A stretch of DNA of 64,000 nt, taken from positions 188,521,520 through 188,585,519 of the forward strand of contig NC_089491.1 in assembly GCF_036850765.1 (NCBI RefSeq), read 5' to 3'. Source of the stretch: Saccopteryx bilineata. Taxonomy: Eukaryota > Chordata > Mammalia > Chiroptera > Emballonuridae. Positions 1 through 10,200 of the stretch are shown here, one piece after another. The position numbers and the translations under genes were made by a program. The notes beneath the pieces are model-generated. The model was not told where the DNA came from. It saw only the letters and a list, made by a program, of their open reading frames with translations, and did not search any database. Numbering within the stretch: the first letter of the stretch is position 1; each line of letters begins with the position of its first letter.

Positions 1-333
1 AATCAAGTCTATACCTAACTACTGATCAATTTGACAGCTGGATATACTTTAGTCTATGGTATGTTACCTTCAGTAAATTCTACAGTAATTGTTTTTCTCT
101 AAGTTTCCATTACCTAAAGCACATATGGAAGATTTTTTTTCTTCTCTGAAAACTATAAAATGATTATGAACTACATTCTAAGTCAGACCTGCTCAAATAC
201 TATGATTTCAAATTTAAATTTAAGTTTCAAGTTAGAGAATTACTTTTTTCCCTGATCAATTTCAATCTTAAAAAAGCTGTGGGTTACTAACTACTGTAGT
301 TTTGATTTGATTTTTAAAATGTTTATTTTAAGA
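1..333. other. AT-rich non-coding DNA, nothing recognised
   Basis: AT-rich sequence with no exon-like open frame and no repeat that I recognise. It is probably intronic if MTUS2 spans the window. Confidence 0.5.
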
Positions 334-752
334 TGACTGGGTAAAGAAGATGTGGCACATATACACTATGGAATATTACTCAGTCATAAGAAATGATGAC
401 ATCGGATCACTTACAGCAAAATGGTGGGATCTTGATAACATTATACGAAGTGAAATAAGTAAATCAGAAAAAACCAGGAACTGCATTTATTCCATACGTA
501 GGTGGGACATAAAAGTGAAACTAAGAGACATTGATAAGAGTGTGGTGGTTACAGGGGGAGGGAGGAGAAGGAGAGGGAAAGGGGGAGGGGGAGGGGCACA
601 AAGAAAACTAGATAGAAGGTGACAGAGGACAATCTGACTCTGGGTGATGGGTATGCAACATAAATGAATGACAAGATAACCTGGAGTTGTTATCTTTGAA
701 TATATGTATCCTGATTTAGTGATGTCGCCCCATTAAAAATAAAATTATTTAA
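334..752 (+). mobile_element. L1 3' end, 5'-truncated
   Basis: The C-terminal codons of L1 ORF2 are present (residues reading [21 protein letters not shown] in the family; here [19 protein letters not shown]), followed by the 3'UTR. The same sequence occurs at the 3' end of the full-length element at 19305-27320, so it belongs to the same or a sister subfamily. The copy starts abruptly within the last ~90 codons of ORF2. The 3'UTR carries a G-rich polypurine tract (about 556-600), then the GGGGCACAAAGAAAACTAGATAGAAGG block, and ends with a weak A-rich tail near 752. Confidence 0.9.
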
Positions 753-756
753 AAAA

Positions 757-858
757 TGTTTATTTTATTGATTTGAGAGAGAGAGACAGAAACATCAATC
801 CATTCCTATATGTGCCCTGATGGGGGAATCAAACTGGCAACCTCTGTTGGCCAAGGCA
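757..858 (-). mobile_element. Ves-like tRNA SINE fragment (antisense)
   Basis: Read on the minus strand this is the 3' part of a tRNA-derived SINE: a remnant of the B-box region, the 'GGGCACATA' junction, then a GA/CT-rich stretch and an A-rich tail (TTTATTTTATTGATTT on the plus strand). The tRNA head is truncated at about 858. It abuts the tail of the L1 fragment on its left. Confidence 0.7.
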
Positions 859-1721
859 AACTAGTATAATTTCAAATTTTATTTGAAGCGCTACAAGGGC
901 CTGCCTCATAGCCTCACATGGTGAACCACCAAGGAGCGCAGGGGGGTGTGAGGACAGTCCCCCACAGCACAGTGACGACAAAGCTTCCGTGCTCACCCGC
1001 GGACCTGAGCCACTAGTAGGGACTACAGAGACGCAGCAGGAACTCACCTGGTGAGCAGCCCAGAGCCAGCTTCTTCACCGGATGCCACTCCCCACCACTC
1101 AGAGCTCACACACTCACAGCCCTAGCTGATGACACCAGGGGGTGGAGGGGTAATGTGGGCTGGGCCTGAGGGGCCTCTCCAGGCAACTCCAGCCCTAAAT
1201 TCCTTCACTAATAGAAAGAAAAGGCTTTAACTCACACATGTGTCTTCACCCTGTGTGGCTTCTGTAAGAAGCAAATAGAGCCGAGCCAGGACCCAAGAGC
1301 CACTCTGATTTCCATTGGCTCAGCGAGAAAATGGACACTAACACATCTTTGGGTGCAAAGGACCTCCAAAAATAATCCACCTCCCTGTGTCTGCTCCACT
1401 TGCCAAACCTTGTGGAAAAGGTAGAAAGAGATGGAAGGGCCCCTGACATAAGAAGCCTTTGCCCAGTGGGGCAGCACTGAGGGCACAGAGCCCGAGCCCA
1501 GGCAGGGGATGGATTCTGCACAGACCTGCTGGACCCATGTCTCGGGTGTCCGGTGCCTCCCCTCCTGACACTCATCATCTGCCCCTCAGAAGTCATGAAT
1601 ACAGCACAGAAGTGTCACAGCCAAGCCAGGAAACACTAAAGACTTTACAATGAGTTACTTAAATAGCTCCCAAATATATCATTCCACAGTTACCATGGAC
1701 ACGGTTCCTACTGTTTACAGG
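859..1721. other. Unassigned unique sequence, GC-richer
   Basis: About 860 bp, GC-richer than its surroundings. Several overlapping open frames of 60-116 codons occur, but they are low-complexity (Ser, Pro, Cys and Gly rich) and match no family I know. I see no convincing acceptor-exon-donor arrangement, and no sequence resembling the next MTUS2 exon. Confidence 0.4.
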
Positions 1722-1862
1722 CGCATGAGTATCTAAAAATATGAGTTGCACATTTACACATAGTTCCTTTTGATAATCATGTTTCAGATCTTGCGAGACC
1801 TTCTGTGTCAGGTGCAACCTCGAATTACAGGTATTCCTAAAATGAATACAATGGGAGGGTAG
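1722..1862 (+). repeat. Diverged direct repeat, copy 1
   Basis: This segment resembles 2638-2776 in the same orientation. Shared blocks in order are GCAT..ATCTAAAAATA, AGTT..AC.TTT.CA.ATAGTTCCTT, TTTC.GAT.TTG.GAGAC, and GGTATTCCTAAAA followed by AATGGGA. It may be two copies of an old interspersed repeat or an old local duplication. I cannot name the family. Confidence 0.55.
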
Positions 1863-2637
1863 TGTCTGAGGAAAGAATCACATTCCAAGAAGAAAAAGAA
1901 ACCAACTGATACCATGTTAGCTGTTTCTATGTGCTAAACCAACATAGCTCTGTTCCTAGGATATCATTGAAGGACATTCTGGTCTTTTAAGAGCTTCATA
2001 TTTTACTTAATCCTTGTCACTAAAGCATCATCTCTCCATTAAAGAACAGAAACAAAATTTTTCTTGATATTAAATGTAACAACAGCTTTCAGAATAATGG
2101 TTAATGGTTCTAAGATATCAATTAAAATACATACAAAATTTTTCTGTGATTTACTGGTGAAGTACAAATTTAGATACAGTTAAATGGCAAGTAATTAAAA
2201 ATAAACCTAACATACTATTTTTTAAATAAAAAATTCTGAATAGCAGTATTAAATATTGCTTTTAATATGAAGCCTTTAAACTAGGAGTTATTGTTTTCTG
2301 GCATATAACCCTGGAGGCTCACGGGGGGGCCTCTCTAGTGTTCTTTGAAGCAGACATGACTGGAAATGTCCTAAACACACCTGGCGTTCTTCTGTCTACA
2401 CCTGTCAGCTCTCCCTTAGCAAAAGCTGATACCATGGGGACATAGCTCAATTCACCTTGATGTTAATTTTTTCCTTTTTAAGGATTCAAAACCTTCACTT
2501 CTTCCTTAGAAAGATATACTATGAGATATTTTTCCTTCATGCTTCCTCTAAAAAGAGAAATATGCCATTGGAAATTTTACTACTAAAAATGACAAGGAGT
2601 TGGTTCTGTATTTTAAAATCTTCAGATTGTTATGGAT
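1863..2637. other. AT-rich spacer between the diverged repeats
   Basis: AT-rich DNA with no recognised repeat or exon. It separates the two copies of the diverged direct repeat. Confidence 0.4.
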
Positions 2638-2776
2638 ATGCATATCTAAAAATACAAGTTATACGTTTGCAAATAGTTCCTTATTATGTTCACATTTCTG
2701 ATTTTGAGACTGCTCCTGTGCGTGATGCAGTCCCTAACTACAATGGTATTCCTAAAACAAATCCAATGGGAAAGTA
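2638..2776 (+). repeat. Diverged direct repeat, copy 2
   Basis: Partner of 1722-1862, about 915 bp downstream. Identity by eye is moderate with several small gaps, so the duplication or the insertions are old. Confidence 0.55.
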
Positions 2777-3625
2777 GGTCAGAGCCACAGCACGTTCAGG
2801 AAACCAAGTGAGCAAGGAACCTCTTAGAAACTGCTTACCAATATACATCAAGATTAAGGAAAATGTAATGCATTACTTCCAGGAATAACCAGGTAAACCC
2901 AAACTTAGAACTGTATATGTACAAATATTCCACACATCACCTCTGTAAACTCCAGATGGAGAAAGAACAAGCTCAGAGAAAGAAAATTGGGGAAAAAAAT
3001 ATTATAAAATCAATATCATCCTTAATCACTCTTCTCCAGCTCGATATCCCTCTCCCCTTCTCCCTCCCCACTCTTTCCCCCTCCCTCCTCTTCTCTCTCC
3101 TCCAATTTGATTTAACTACTATAATCCCTTCAAAACAGCTTTCCACACAAAAACCTCTAAAACTGTCCTGGTCCTCAGGTGGATTCTCACTAACCAACAT
3201 CTGAGATGTCATGGCTTCAAATCCAATAACAATAGCTTTGAAGTTGATGAGGCTGAGATGGGGTTTGGCCATGAAAAGCTTAGCCAAATGGAACAGCCTC
3301 AGGATCTTCTTTAGGGACACTGGCTGCTGTCACTTGCTCTGAGGCTATTAATTCATGCTTTAAAATATAGCTTACAATGTAAGTCACAGGAAGCAGGGCT
3401 GGACTGCAGTCATAACGGGTAATGGGGACCTTCTTTCTGGGCACCGACTTGAAGAAGCTCAGCTGTGCTTTCCTGGAATTAACTTTCAGATATCCAGTCC
3501 AGTGCTCTGGCACCATGGAGGCAATCATAGGTTACTAAAATGATTTTTCCACTATTATTTAATATCTAATGTGTTTCATGATACAGTAGCTGCATTCCCA
3601 CAGGCCCCGCCACTGCCCCACTTAC
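2777..3625. other. MTUS2 intron downstream of the exon, with an unassigned open frame
   Basis: On the minus strand this lies just 3' of the MTUS2 exon and begins with its GTAAGT donor. It contains a CT/GA-rich stretch (about 3035-3110) and an 82-codon minus-strand open frame at 3280-3528 preceded by an ATTTTAG acceptor-like sequence. I do not recognise that protein (see findings). Nothing resembling the next MTUS2 exon is visible. Confidence 0.5.
3620..3625 (-). other. Splice donor of the MTUS2 exon
   Basis: Minus-strand GTAAGT directly after the codons for LAN plus one base. It matches the U1 consensus at all intronic positions. Reading through gives a stop after 15 more codons, which supports the donor. 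Confidence 0.75.
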
Positions 3626-3823
3626 GGTTGGCCAGCCTGCTCTGCTCTGCCTGTGCGCTGTCCACCGACTGGGTGCTGGACATCGAGGACACACTGGAGC
3701 TCCGCACAAAGCCAAATGCAGCCAACTTGGCTGCCGGGAGACGCGAGTAGCCGGGAGGACGAAGTCCAGATTTCGGGAGACTGGATTTAGCAGCATTTGA
3801 ATTGGAGGTTTTCTTTAAATCTG
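3626..3823 (-). CDS. MTUS2: MTUS2 (TIP150) internal coding exon
   Basis: Minus-strand exon of about 195-198 nt. Its frame reads [20 protein letters not shown], then [16 protein letters not shown], then [20 protein letters not shown] and ends LAN plus the first base of Arg. This agrees with my recollection of the serine-rich middle region of MTUS2, the microtubule plus-end protein that binds EB1 and recruits the depolymerase KIF2C; the paralogue MTUS1 is less likely. The 3' boundary is a consensus donor (GTAAGT, 3620-3625). The 5' boundary is a TAGCAG tandem acceptor (3821-3826), so the exon starts at 3823 or 3820. It enters and leaves in phase 1. The SSLP and SRLP motifs resemble EB-binding SxIP motifs (inference). 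No stop or frameshift is present, so the exon looks functional. The previous and next exons are outside the window. Confidence 0.8.
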
Positions 3824-3852
3824 CTAAAAATGACCCCCCCCAAAAAAAAAAC
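3821..3852 (-). other. Splice acceptor of the MTUS2 exon, NAGNAG type
   Basis: The minus strand reads T10, then G8, then TCATTTTTAGCAG before the exon. Two AGs three bases apart (TAG then CAG) form a tandem acceptor. The long G run between the T tract and the acceptor is unusual. Confidence 0.65.
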
Positions 3853-4304
3853 AATCTCAGTTGACAGCAAGATAGAGAATACATGGAGTGTGAATACTAA
3901 CCGAGTTCTAGCATACTCGGACCATGAGCAACCTGGAGGGGCCGATTCAGCACATTCACAAACATCTTTCTGAGAAAGCCCCTCGCTGTAGGCCAGAGGG
4001 TTCAGAGAACTCAAAGAGGAGGGGGGCAGAAGGTGGATGAGACCAGAACAGACAACTAACCCACATACTGTGGGGTCATAAAGAAAGATACAAAGTGCTG
4101 AGGAAGCTTAATGGAATGAGAATACTTAGTGTTGCAAGTTATCCTAGAGTTGTGAAATTGGACACACCTTAAAATCTGACACACAATGGTAAAGAACCCT
4201 CAGGCAACCAGTCATTAGCAATTATAGCCAGTATGTACTAAGCAATAGAAACAGGTAAAACGAATCATTTCACTACCTTTTTTTTTTGGCTAGGATGACT
4301 GTGG
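3853..4304. other. Intronic sequence, nothing recognised
   Basis: Unique sequence upstream (minus-strand sense) of the MTUS2 exon. There is no repeat or further exon that I can support. Confidence 0.4.
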
Positions 4305-4490
4305 AGCTGGCCAGGTCAGAATCTAAGCTGTACCAGTTACTAGCATGTAACTTTGGGCCCTTGACCTAACAATCAAAACCACAGTTTCCTGTTCCAGAAG
4401 GAAATGGGGGGATCATAACACTGGCTTTGCAGCTTTAATGTAAGTATTCCTGTTTATATTACAGAACTTGGCAAGTGCTTAAATATGAAT
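4305..4490 (+). repeat. MIR SINE relic
   Basis: Diverged copy of the mammalian-wide MIR. The order of blocks is right: a central part with 'gtaccagttactagcatgtaac', a 'cctaac...cagtttcct' block, 'ggggatcataac' and a late 'tggcaagtgcttaa'. No target duplication can be seen at this age. Confidence 0.65.
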
Positions 4491-6260
4491 GCCAGAATTC
4501 TTTTCTCCTTTTTTTATTACTTATTTTTGTATTAGTGCAAACTTCAAAATTAGTTCCCAGATATATGCAAATCTAGCTTAAAATAATCATGCTAAAAAAA
4601 ATCATGCATAAACTCATTATCTCAGCACCACTATGTCTGAGTGGGGCTCCCACGATCATTGTAAAACTATAAGAAGTTTCTCAATACCAGATAGAAATAG
4701 AATTTGCTCTATGATACAGAATTTAAAAGGAAAGGGGGGCCATGCTCCTAGTAATCTGTGTAACTGTCCTCGCCAAGCCATGTCCACAGCGTTCCCCTAC
4801 GGCCATAGTTACCGGAGTGCTCATACCCTAATCCTTCAGCAATGTCTTATGTTTAAGTTGATCAACTCGTTATCCAGTGAAAGTTTAATCAGAGAGCAGA
4901 TTAAACATAATTTTTAAAATGGCCCTTTTGCCAAAAAAAAAAAAAAAAGTGTCTCAAATCAATGAAGAGTCTACATATTAGAAAGTTTCTATGGGTGGAA
5001 ATATAGAAAAAAAAATAGATGCCAGGCTGGTTTTATGGTGCCATGTCCTCTACTAACAGCTCCCTCTAAGAGTGAGGCCATGGACAATTGCACATCGGGT
5101 GCAGGTGCAATCTGACATCTGTTGTTTCCTGATGCTTGAGTCAGGACTAGGAAGAGCAGGAATCAGGTGAGTGCAGAGGGAAGAGGGAACAGGGATTTGG
5201 GGCTGCAAATATTCCCAACTCAGGTCTATCCTAATGCTTGGAAAAAATGTTCAAATATGATAATGAAGGAATAATAACTATTTAATAAGTAGAAATGGAC
5301 CTTTTGCATTAGCAATTAAATGCCATTCCCAATGTCTTTAAATTGTTTTCATATCATTTTGCTTACTTTTACATGATATCCCCAGATCAAGAAAAGTATC
5401 CCTATAGATCAGATATCATTTTCACAGTAAGTTTATAACTAATAAATTTTGGATGATGCCTGTAAAAACAGTTGAAGAGTTGTTAAAAGTCAGATGTAAT
5501 TACAACAATAAGTAAACACTAAACCCATTATATTTTGATTCAGATGTAATTTCACAGTAAGTAAACACTAAACCCATTATATTTTTATTCTATTTTCAGT
5601 CAATATTTTTGAAGGAAAAAATACATATATGGAAATGAAGGAGAAGTCAGAATTCCTAACAAAGCATCTTGGCATGTGGTAAACATCCATTTAATATTTA
5701 TTTAATAAAGAATACTAAGTTTATAAAGCCATCGAAGGTGTTCAGAGATGAATCTTTCCTATCCTACCCTTATCTAGAGCCAATCATTGTTATTTTTATT
5801 AGTAGAAAGGCAACAGTGGCACCTATATAGAGAGGAGGAGGACATGAAAACACAGGACTCCAAGTACATAGGATGTACACATTCTCTTAATCCCGCTCTT
5901 CCCTCTAATAAAGGGGGCTATTTGTGGAATTATGCCTTGTCCCTCCATGTACTCTCAGTGTACATACTTTTTCTAAATTTAATATAAACTTAGAGTATAC
6001 ATGAAGTCTCTAGGCAACAGTCTTTCTTCTACCAGGTAAATCTCAAAAACAGTATAGACCTTCAGGATTTAAAGGAGCAAGTCTTGTTCTTTTATATACC
6101 TTCAGTCCCAAGCACCAGTGGTATAGAGAAAACCTATACCACTTAGTTTTGACAAGTTATTACTCAGTAAAGTTTACTTGAAGTCTGCATTAGCCAAGCT
6201 TGCACTACATTAATTTAGCCCAGAGCATTAGGCGAATAATTTCACTAGTCTCTTCGCATT
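4491..6260. other. AT-rich intronic DNA with a small tandem duplication
   Basis: About 1.8 kb of AT-rich DNA without a recognisable element, apart from a poly(A) run at about 4933-4948 and the 50-bp duplication at 5488-5590. No exon-like frame was found. Confidence 0.4.
5488..5590 (+). repeat. Two-copy tandem duplication, ~50 bp unit
   Basis: The block CAGATGTAAT..., ..AGTAAACACTAAACCC, ATTATATTTT.ATTC occurs twice in a row, with a few changes around the inner 'acaacaata / ttcacag' segment. Confidence 0.8.
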
Positions 6261-6273
6261 AGAATTAGTCTGG

Positions 6274-6669
6274 GCCCTGGCCGTTTGGCTCAGCGGTAGA
6301 GCATCGGCCTGGTGTGCGGGGGACCCGGGCTCGATTCCCGGCTAGGGCACATAGGAGAAGCGCCCATTTGCTTCTCCACCCCCCCTTCCTCTCTGTCTCT
6401 CTCTTCCCCTCCCGCAGCCAAGGCTCCATTGGAGCAAAGATGGCCCGGGCGCTGGGAATGGCTCCTTGGCCTCTGCCCCAGGCGCTAGAATGGCTCTGGT
6501 CGTGGCAGAGCGACACCCCGGAGGGGCAGAGCATCGCCCCCTGGTGGGCAGAGCATCGCCCCTGGTGGGCGTGCCGGGTGGATCCCGGTCGGGCACATGC
6601 GGGAGTCTGTCTGACTGTCTCTCCCCATTTCTAGCTTCAGAAAAATAAAAAAAAAAAAAAAAAAAAAAA
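6274..6669 (+). mobile_element. Long tRNA-derived bat SINE, full length
   Basis: It starts with a tRNA-like head carrying an A box (TGGCTCAGCGGTAGAGCAT region) and a B box (GGCTCGATTCCCGGC), then GGGCACATAGGAGAAGCGCC, a CT-rich linker, a GC-rich body and a poly(A) tail. It is flanked by a 13-bp target duplication AGAATTAGTCTGG (6261-6273), of which the right copy (12 bases clear of the tail) is 6671-6682. Two other copies are in the window (31698-32109 and 61558-61944, both minus strand). The crisp duplication and tail suggest a fairly recent insertion. This copy contains an extra 23-bp unit (GCAGAGCATCGCCCC..TGGTGG repeated). The open frames across it are by-products of its GC content. Confidence 0.93.
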
Positions 6670-6682
6670 AGAATTAGTCTGG

Positions 6683-7182
6683 AGTAGAGGTCAGACATCT
6701 GCTTTTTAAGCAGACGCCTTAGTTATTCTTATTCAGGAAGTTCCCTGGACTGCACGTGGAAAACTTCAACAGAATATGCCAACTCACCCTGTGAAATAAC
6801 ATTCAATGATCTAATTGAATATGCCTCACTTTAATCTTAGTTTTTAATAAAAATGGACTCAATTATTTTTAAAAAATGCAGTTCATACTCTTTCAAACCA
6901 GCATGTCAGAGGAACGTCAATATTTTGTATACTTGGACTATTAAAAACTATAGACTTTGAAAGAAATAATGTGTCAAGGTGTACAGTACACCCTCAATAA
7001 ACAAATGATAGTGATTAATATTATAATAAAACTGAAGAACACATAAGAGAGACAACGTTCACAATGGTGGGATGAGAAGCTCTATAAATACTTTTTTTTT
7101 CAAAGTAATTGTTTGTTTTTTAACTCTAACTTGCCCAACATTTTGCCATATTTTTTTAGTCTATGAAAAAATTACATGCTAG
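6683..7182. other. AT-rich DNA, nothing recognised
   Basis: No element or exon is recognised between the SINE and the start of the L1 pile. Confidence 0.4.
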
Positions 7183-7252
7183 TACCGTATTTCCCCAAAA
7201 ATAAGACAGTATCTTATATTAATTTTTGATCCGAAAGACAAGCTAGGTCTTC
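7183..7252 (+). mobile_element. Probable DNA-transposon fragment
   Basis: The sequence ACCGTATTTCCCCAAAAATA followed by AGAC..TCTTATATTAATTTTTG resembles the terminal part of a non-autonomous DNA transposon that I recall from bats and other vertebrates. It stops at the A-tail side of L1-a, so it is probably truncated. The family is not certain. Confidence 0.4.
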
Positions 7253-10200
7253 TTTTTCTGTTTTTGTTTTTCCTTTGTTTTTTGTAATTTAATTTATTGT
7301 GTTTACACAGATTCTAGTTTCGCCCCGAATGCATCTCCCCTCCCCTGTATTCCCCTCAACATCTACCTTGCTCCCTTGCAACAGCGCCCTCCCCCCCTTC
7401 CTTTCAAGTTTATCCCATCCTCTCATCCCCTTTCCCTCTGTCCGCTTTCGCTCTGGACCCTTTGATCCCTCATCTGTCTCAATTCCGTTCCTCAGTTCCA
7501 TTGTTTTTTGGATTCCTCAAACGAGTGAGGTCATATGATATTTTTCTTTCTCTGCCTGACTTATTTCACTTAACATAATAGTTTCCAGGTCCATCCATGT
7601 TGTTGCAAAAGTTAATATTTTCTTCTTTTTCACGGTCCCATAGTATTCCATTGTATATATGTACCAAAACTTTTTAATCCATTCATCCACTGACATGTAA
7701 TAAGAGTGTTTCCAGATCTTCGCTATTGTGAACAATGCTGCCATAAACATGGGGGCGCATTTCTTCTTTTGAATCAGTGATATGGTGTTCTTGGAATATA
7801 TTCCTAAAAGTGGGATGGCTGGGTCAAACGCCAGTTCCATTTTTAATTTTTTGAGGAGTCTCCATACTGTTTTCCACAGTGGCTGCGCCAGTCTGCATTC
7901 CCACCAGCAGTGCAGGAGGGTTCCCTTTTCTCCGAACATCCTCGCCAGCACCTAATATACGCTGTTTTGTTAATAAGCGCCATTCTGACTGGTGTGAGGG
8001 GTATCTCATTGTGGTTTTAATTAGCATTTCTCTAATTATTAGTGTTGTTGAGCATTTTTTTCATCTGCCTATTGGCCATCTGTATGTCCTCTTTGGAGAA
8101 GTGTCTATGCCAGGGGTTGGGAATCTATGGCTCATGAGCCAGATGTGGCTCTTTTGATGGCTCGCAGACCAATCTTTAATTAAAAAAATAATAACGTTAA
8201 AAATATAAAACATTCTCATGTATTACAATCCATTCATTTCCTACCGCTCATGTTCATGGTTGTGGGTGGCTGGAGCCAATCACAGCTGTCTTCCGGGAAA
8301 ACATAGAATTTTAATTGGATAATGTATAATGTACAGAGGTCCTTGTATGGCTCTCATGGAATTACATTTTAAAATATGTGGCGTTCATGGCTATCTCAGC
8401 CAAAAATGTTGCCAACCCCTGGTCTATTCATTTCTTTTGCCCATTTTTTTGATTGGATTGTTTATCTTTCTGGTATTGAATTTTATAAGTTCTTTATAAA
8501 TTTTGGTTATTAACCTCGTATCAGACATGTTATCGAATATGTTCTTCCATTGTGTGGTTTTTCTTTTTATTCTGTTCATATTGTCTTTAGCTGTGCAAAA
8601 ACAAATAGTCTCATTTGTTTATCCTGTCTTTTATTTCACTTGTCCATGGAGATAAATCAGCAAATATATTGCTGCGAGAGATGTCATGAGCTTACTGCCT
8701 ATGTTTCTTCTAAGATGCTGATGGTTTCATGACCTACATTTAAGTCTTTTATCCATTTACAGTTTATTTTTGTGAATGGTGTAAGTTGGTGATCTAGTTT
8801 CATTTTTTTGCAGGTAGATGTCCAGTTTTCCCAACATCATTTGTTAAAGAGGCTTTACGCCATGTATGCTCTTACCTCCTTTGTCAAATACCAAAAGTCC
8901 GTAAAGGTGTGAATTTATTTCTGGGTTCTCTGTTCTGTTCCATTCATCTATATGCCTATTCTTATGCCAGTACTAAGCTGTTTTGAGTACAATGGCCGTG
9001 TGGTATAACTTGATATCAGGAAGTTTGATACCTCCCACTTTATTCTTCTTTTTCAAGATTGCTGAAACTATTCGTGTTCATTTTTGGTTCCATATAAATT
9101 TTTGGAACATGTGTTCTATATTTTTGAAGTATGTCATTGGTATTTTAACTGGTATTGAATTGACTTTATAAATTGCTTCGGGTAATATAGCATTTTAATG
9201 ATGTTTATTCTTCCTATCCATGACCAAGGTATAGTCTTCCACTTCTTTGTATCTTCCTTGATTTCTTTTACCAATGTTTTATAATTTTCGGGTAAAAGTC
9301 TTTAACCTCATTGGTTAAATTTATTCCTAGGTATTTACTTTTTTCGTTGCAATAGTGAAGGGGATTGTTTCCTTAATTTTTTTTTTCTGACAGTTCATTA
9401 TTGGTATATAAAAATGCCTCTGATTTCTATGTATTAATTTTATACCCTGCCACCCTATGAAATTCATTTATCAAGTCGAGTAGTTTTTTTGACTGAGACT
9501 TTAGGGTTTTATATATACAGTATCATATAACCTGCAAATAATGATAGTTTTACTTCTTATTTTCCAGATTGGATGCCTTTTATTTCTTTTTCTTGTCTGA
9601 TTGCTGTGGCTAGGACTTTCAGATCTATGTTGAATAAGAGTGGTGAAAGGGGACACCCCTGCCTTGTTCCTGATCTAAAGGGGATTGCTTTTAATTTTTG
9701 CCCATTGAGTATGATGTTGGCTGTGGGTTTGTCATAGATGGCCTTTATCATGTTGAGGAATGTTCTTTGTATTCCCACTTTGCTGAGAGTTTTGATCATA
9801 AATGAGTGCTGGATTTTATCAAATGCTTTTTCTGCATCTATTGAAATTAATATGTGGTTTTTCTCCTTCCTTTTGTTTATGTGATGAATCACATTGATTG
9901 ATTTGCAAATATTTTAAAAGCCTTGTCTCTCTGGAATAAATCTCACGTGATCATGATGTATGATGTTTTTCATGTATTGCTGGATCTGGTTTGCTAAAAT
10001 TTTGTTTAGGATTTTAGCATCTAAATTCATCAGGAATATTGGCCTATAATTTTCTTTCTTTGTGTTGTCTTTGTCTGGTTTTGGAATCAGAATTATGCCC
10101 GCCTCATAAAAGGAGGTTGGAAGTCTTAATTCCTCTTGAATTTTTTGAAATAGCTTGAGAAGAATATTCTTTGAATATTTGGTAGAATTCTCCTGTGAAG

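Noticed and set aside
829..1653. Several 64-116 codon frames that could be exons
   Set aside because: Low-complexity composition, no matching donor and acceptor pair, and no similarity to MTUS2 exons that I know.
3626..3823. Assignment of the exon to MTUS1 and not MTUS2
   Set aside because: The ADLKK..SNAAKS start and the DSAQ end fit my memory of MTUS2 better. A protein search would settle it, and I kept MTUS1 as the alternative.
6276..6350. tRNA gene with good A and B boxes
   Set aside because: The tRNA-like head continues into a SINE body with tail and target duplication. The same heads recur at 32109, 46453, 59942, 61944 and 63822. It is a retroposon, not a tRNA gene.
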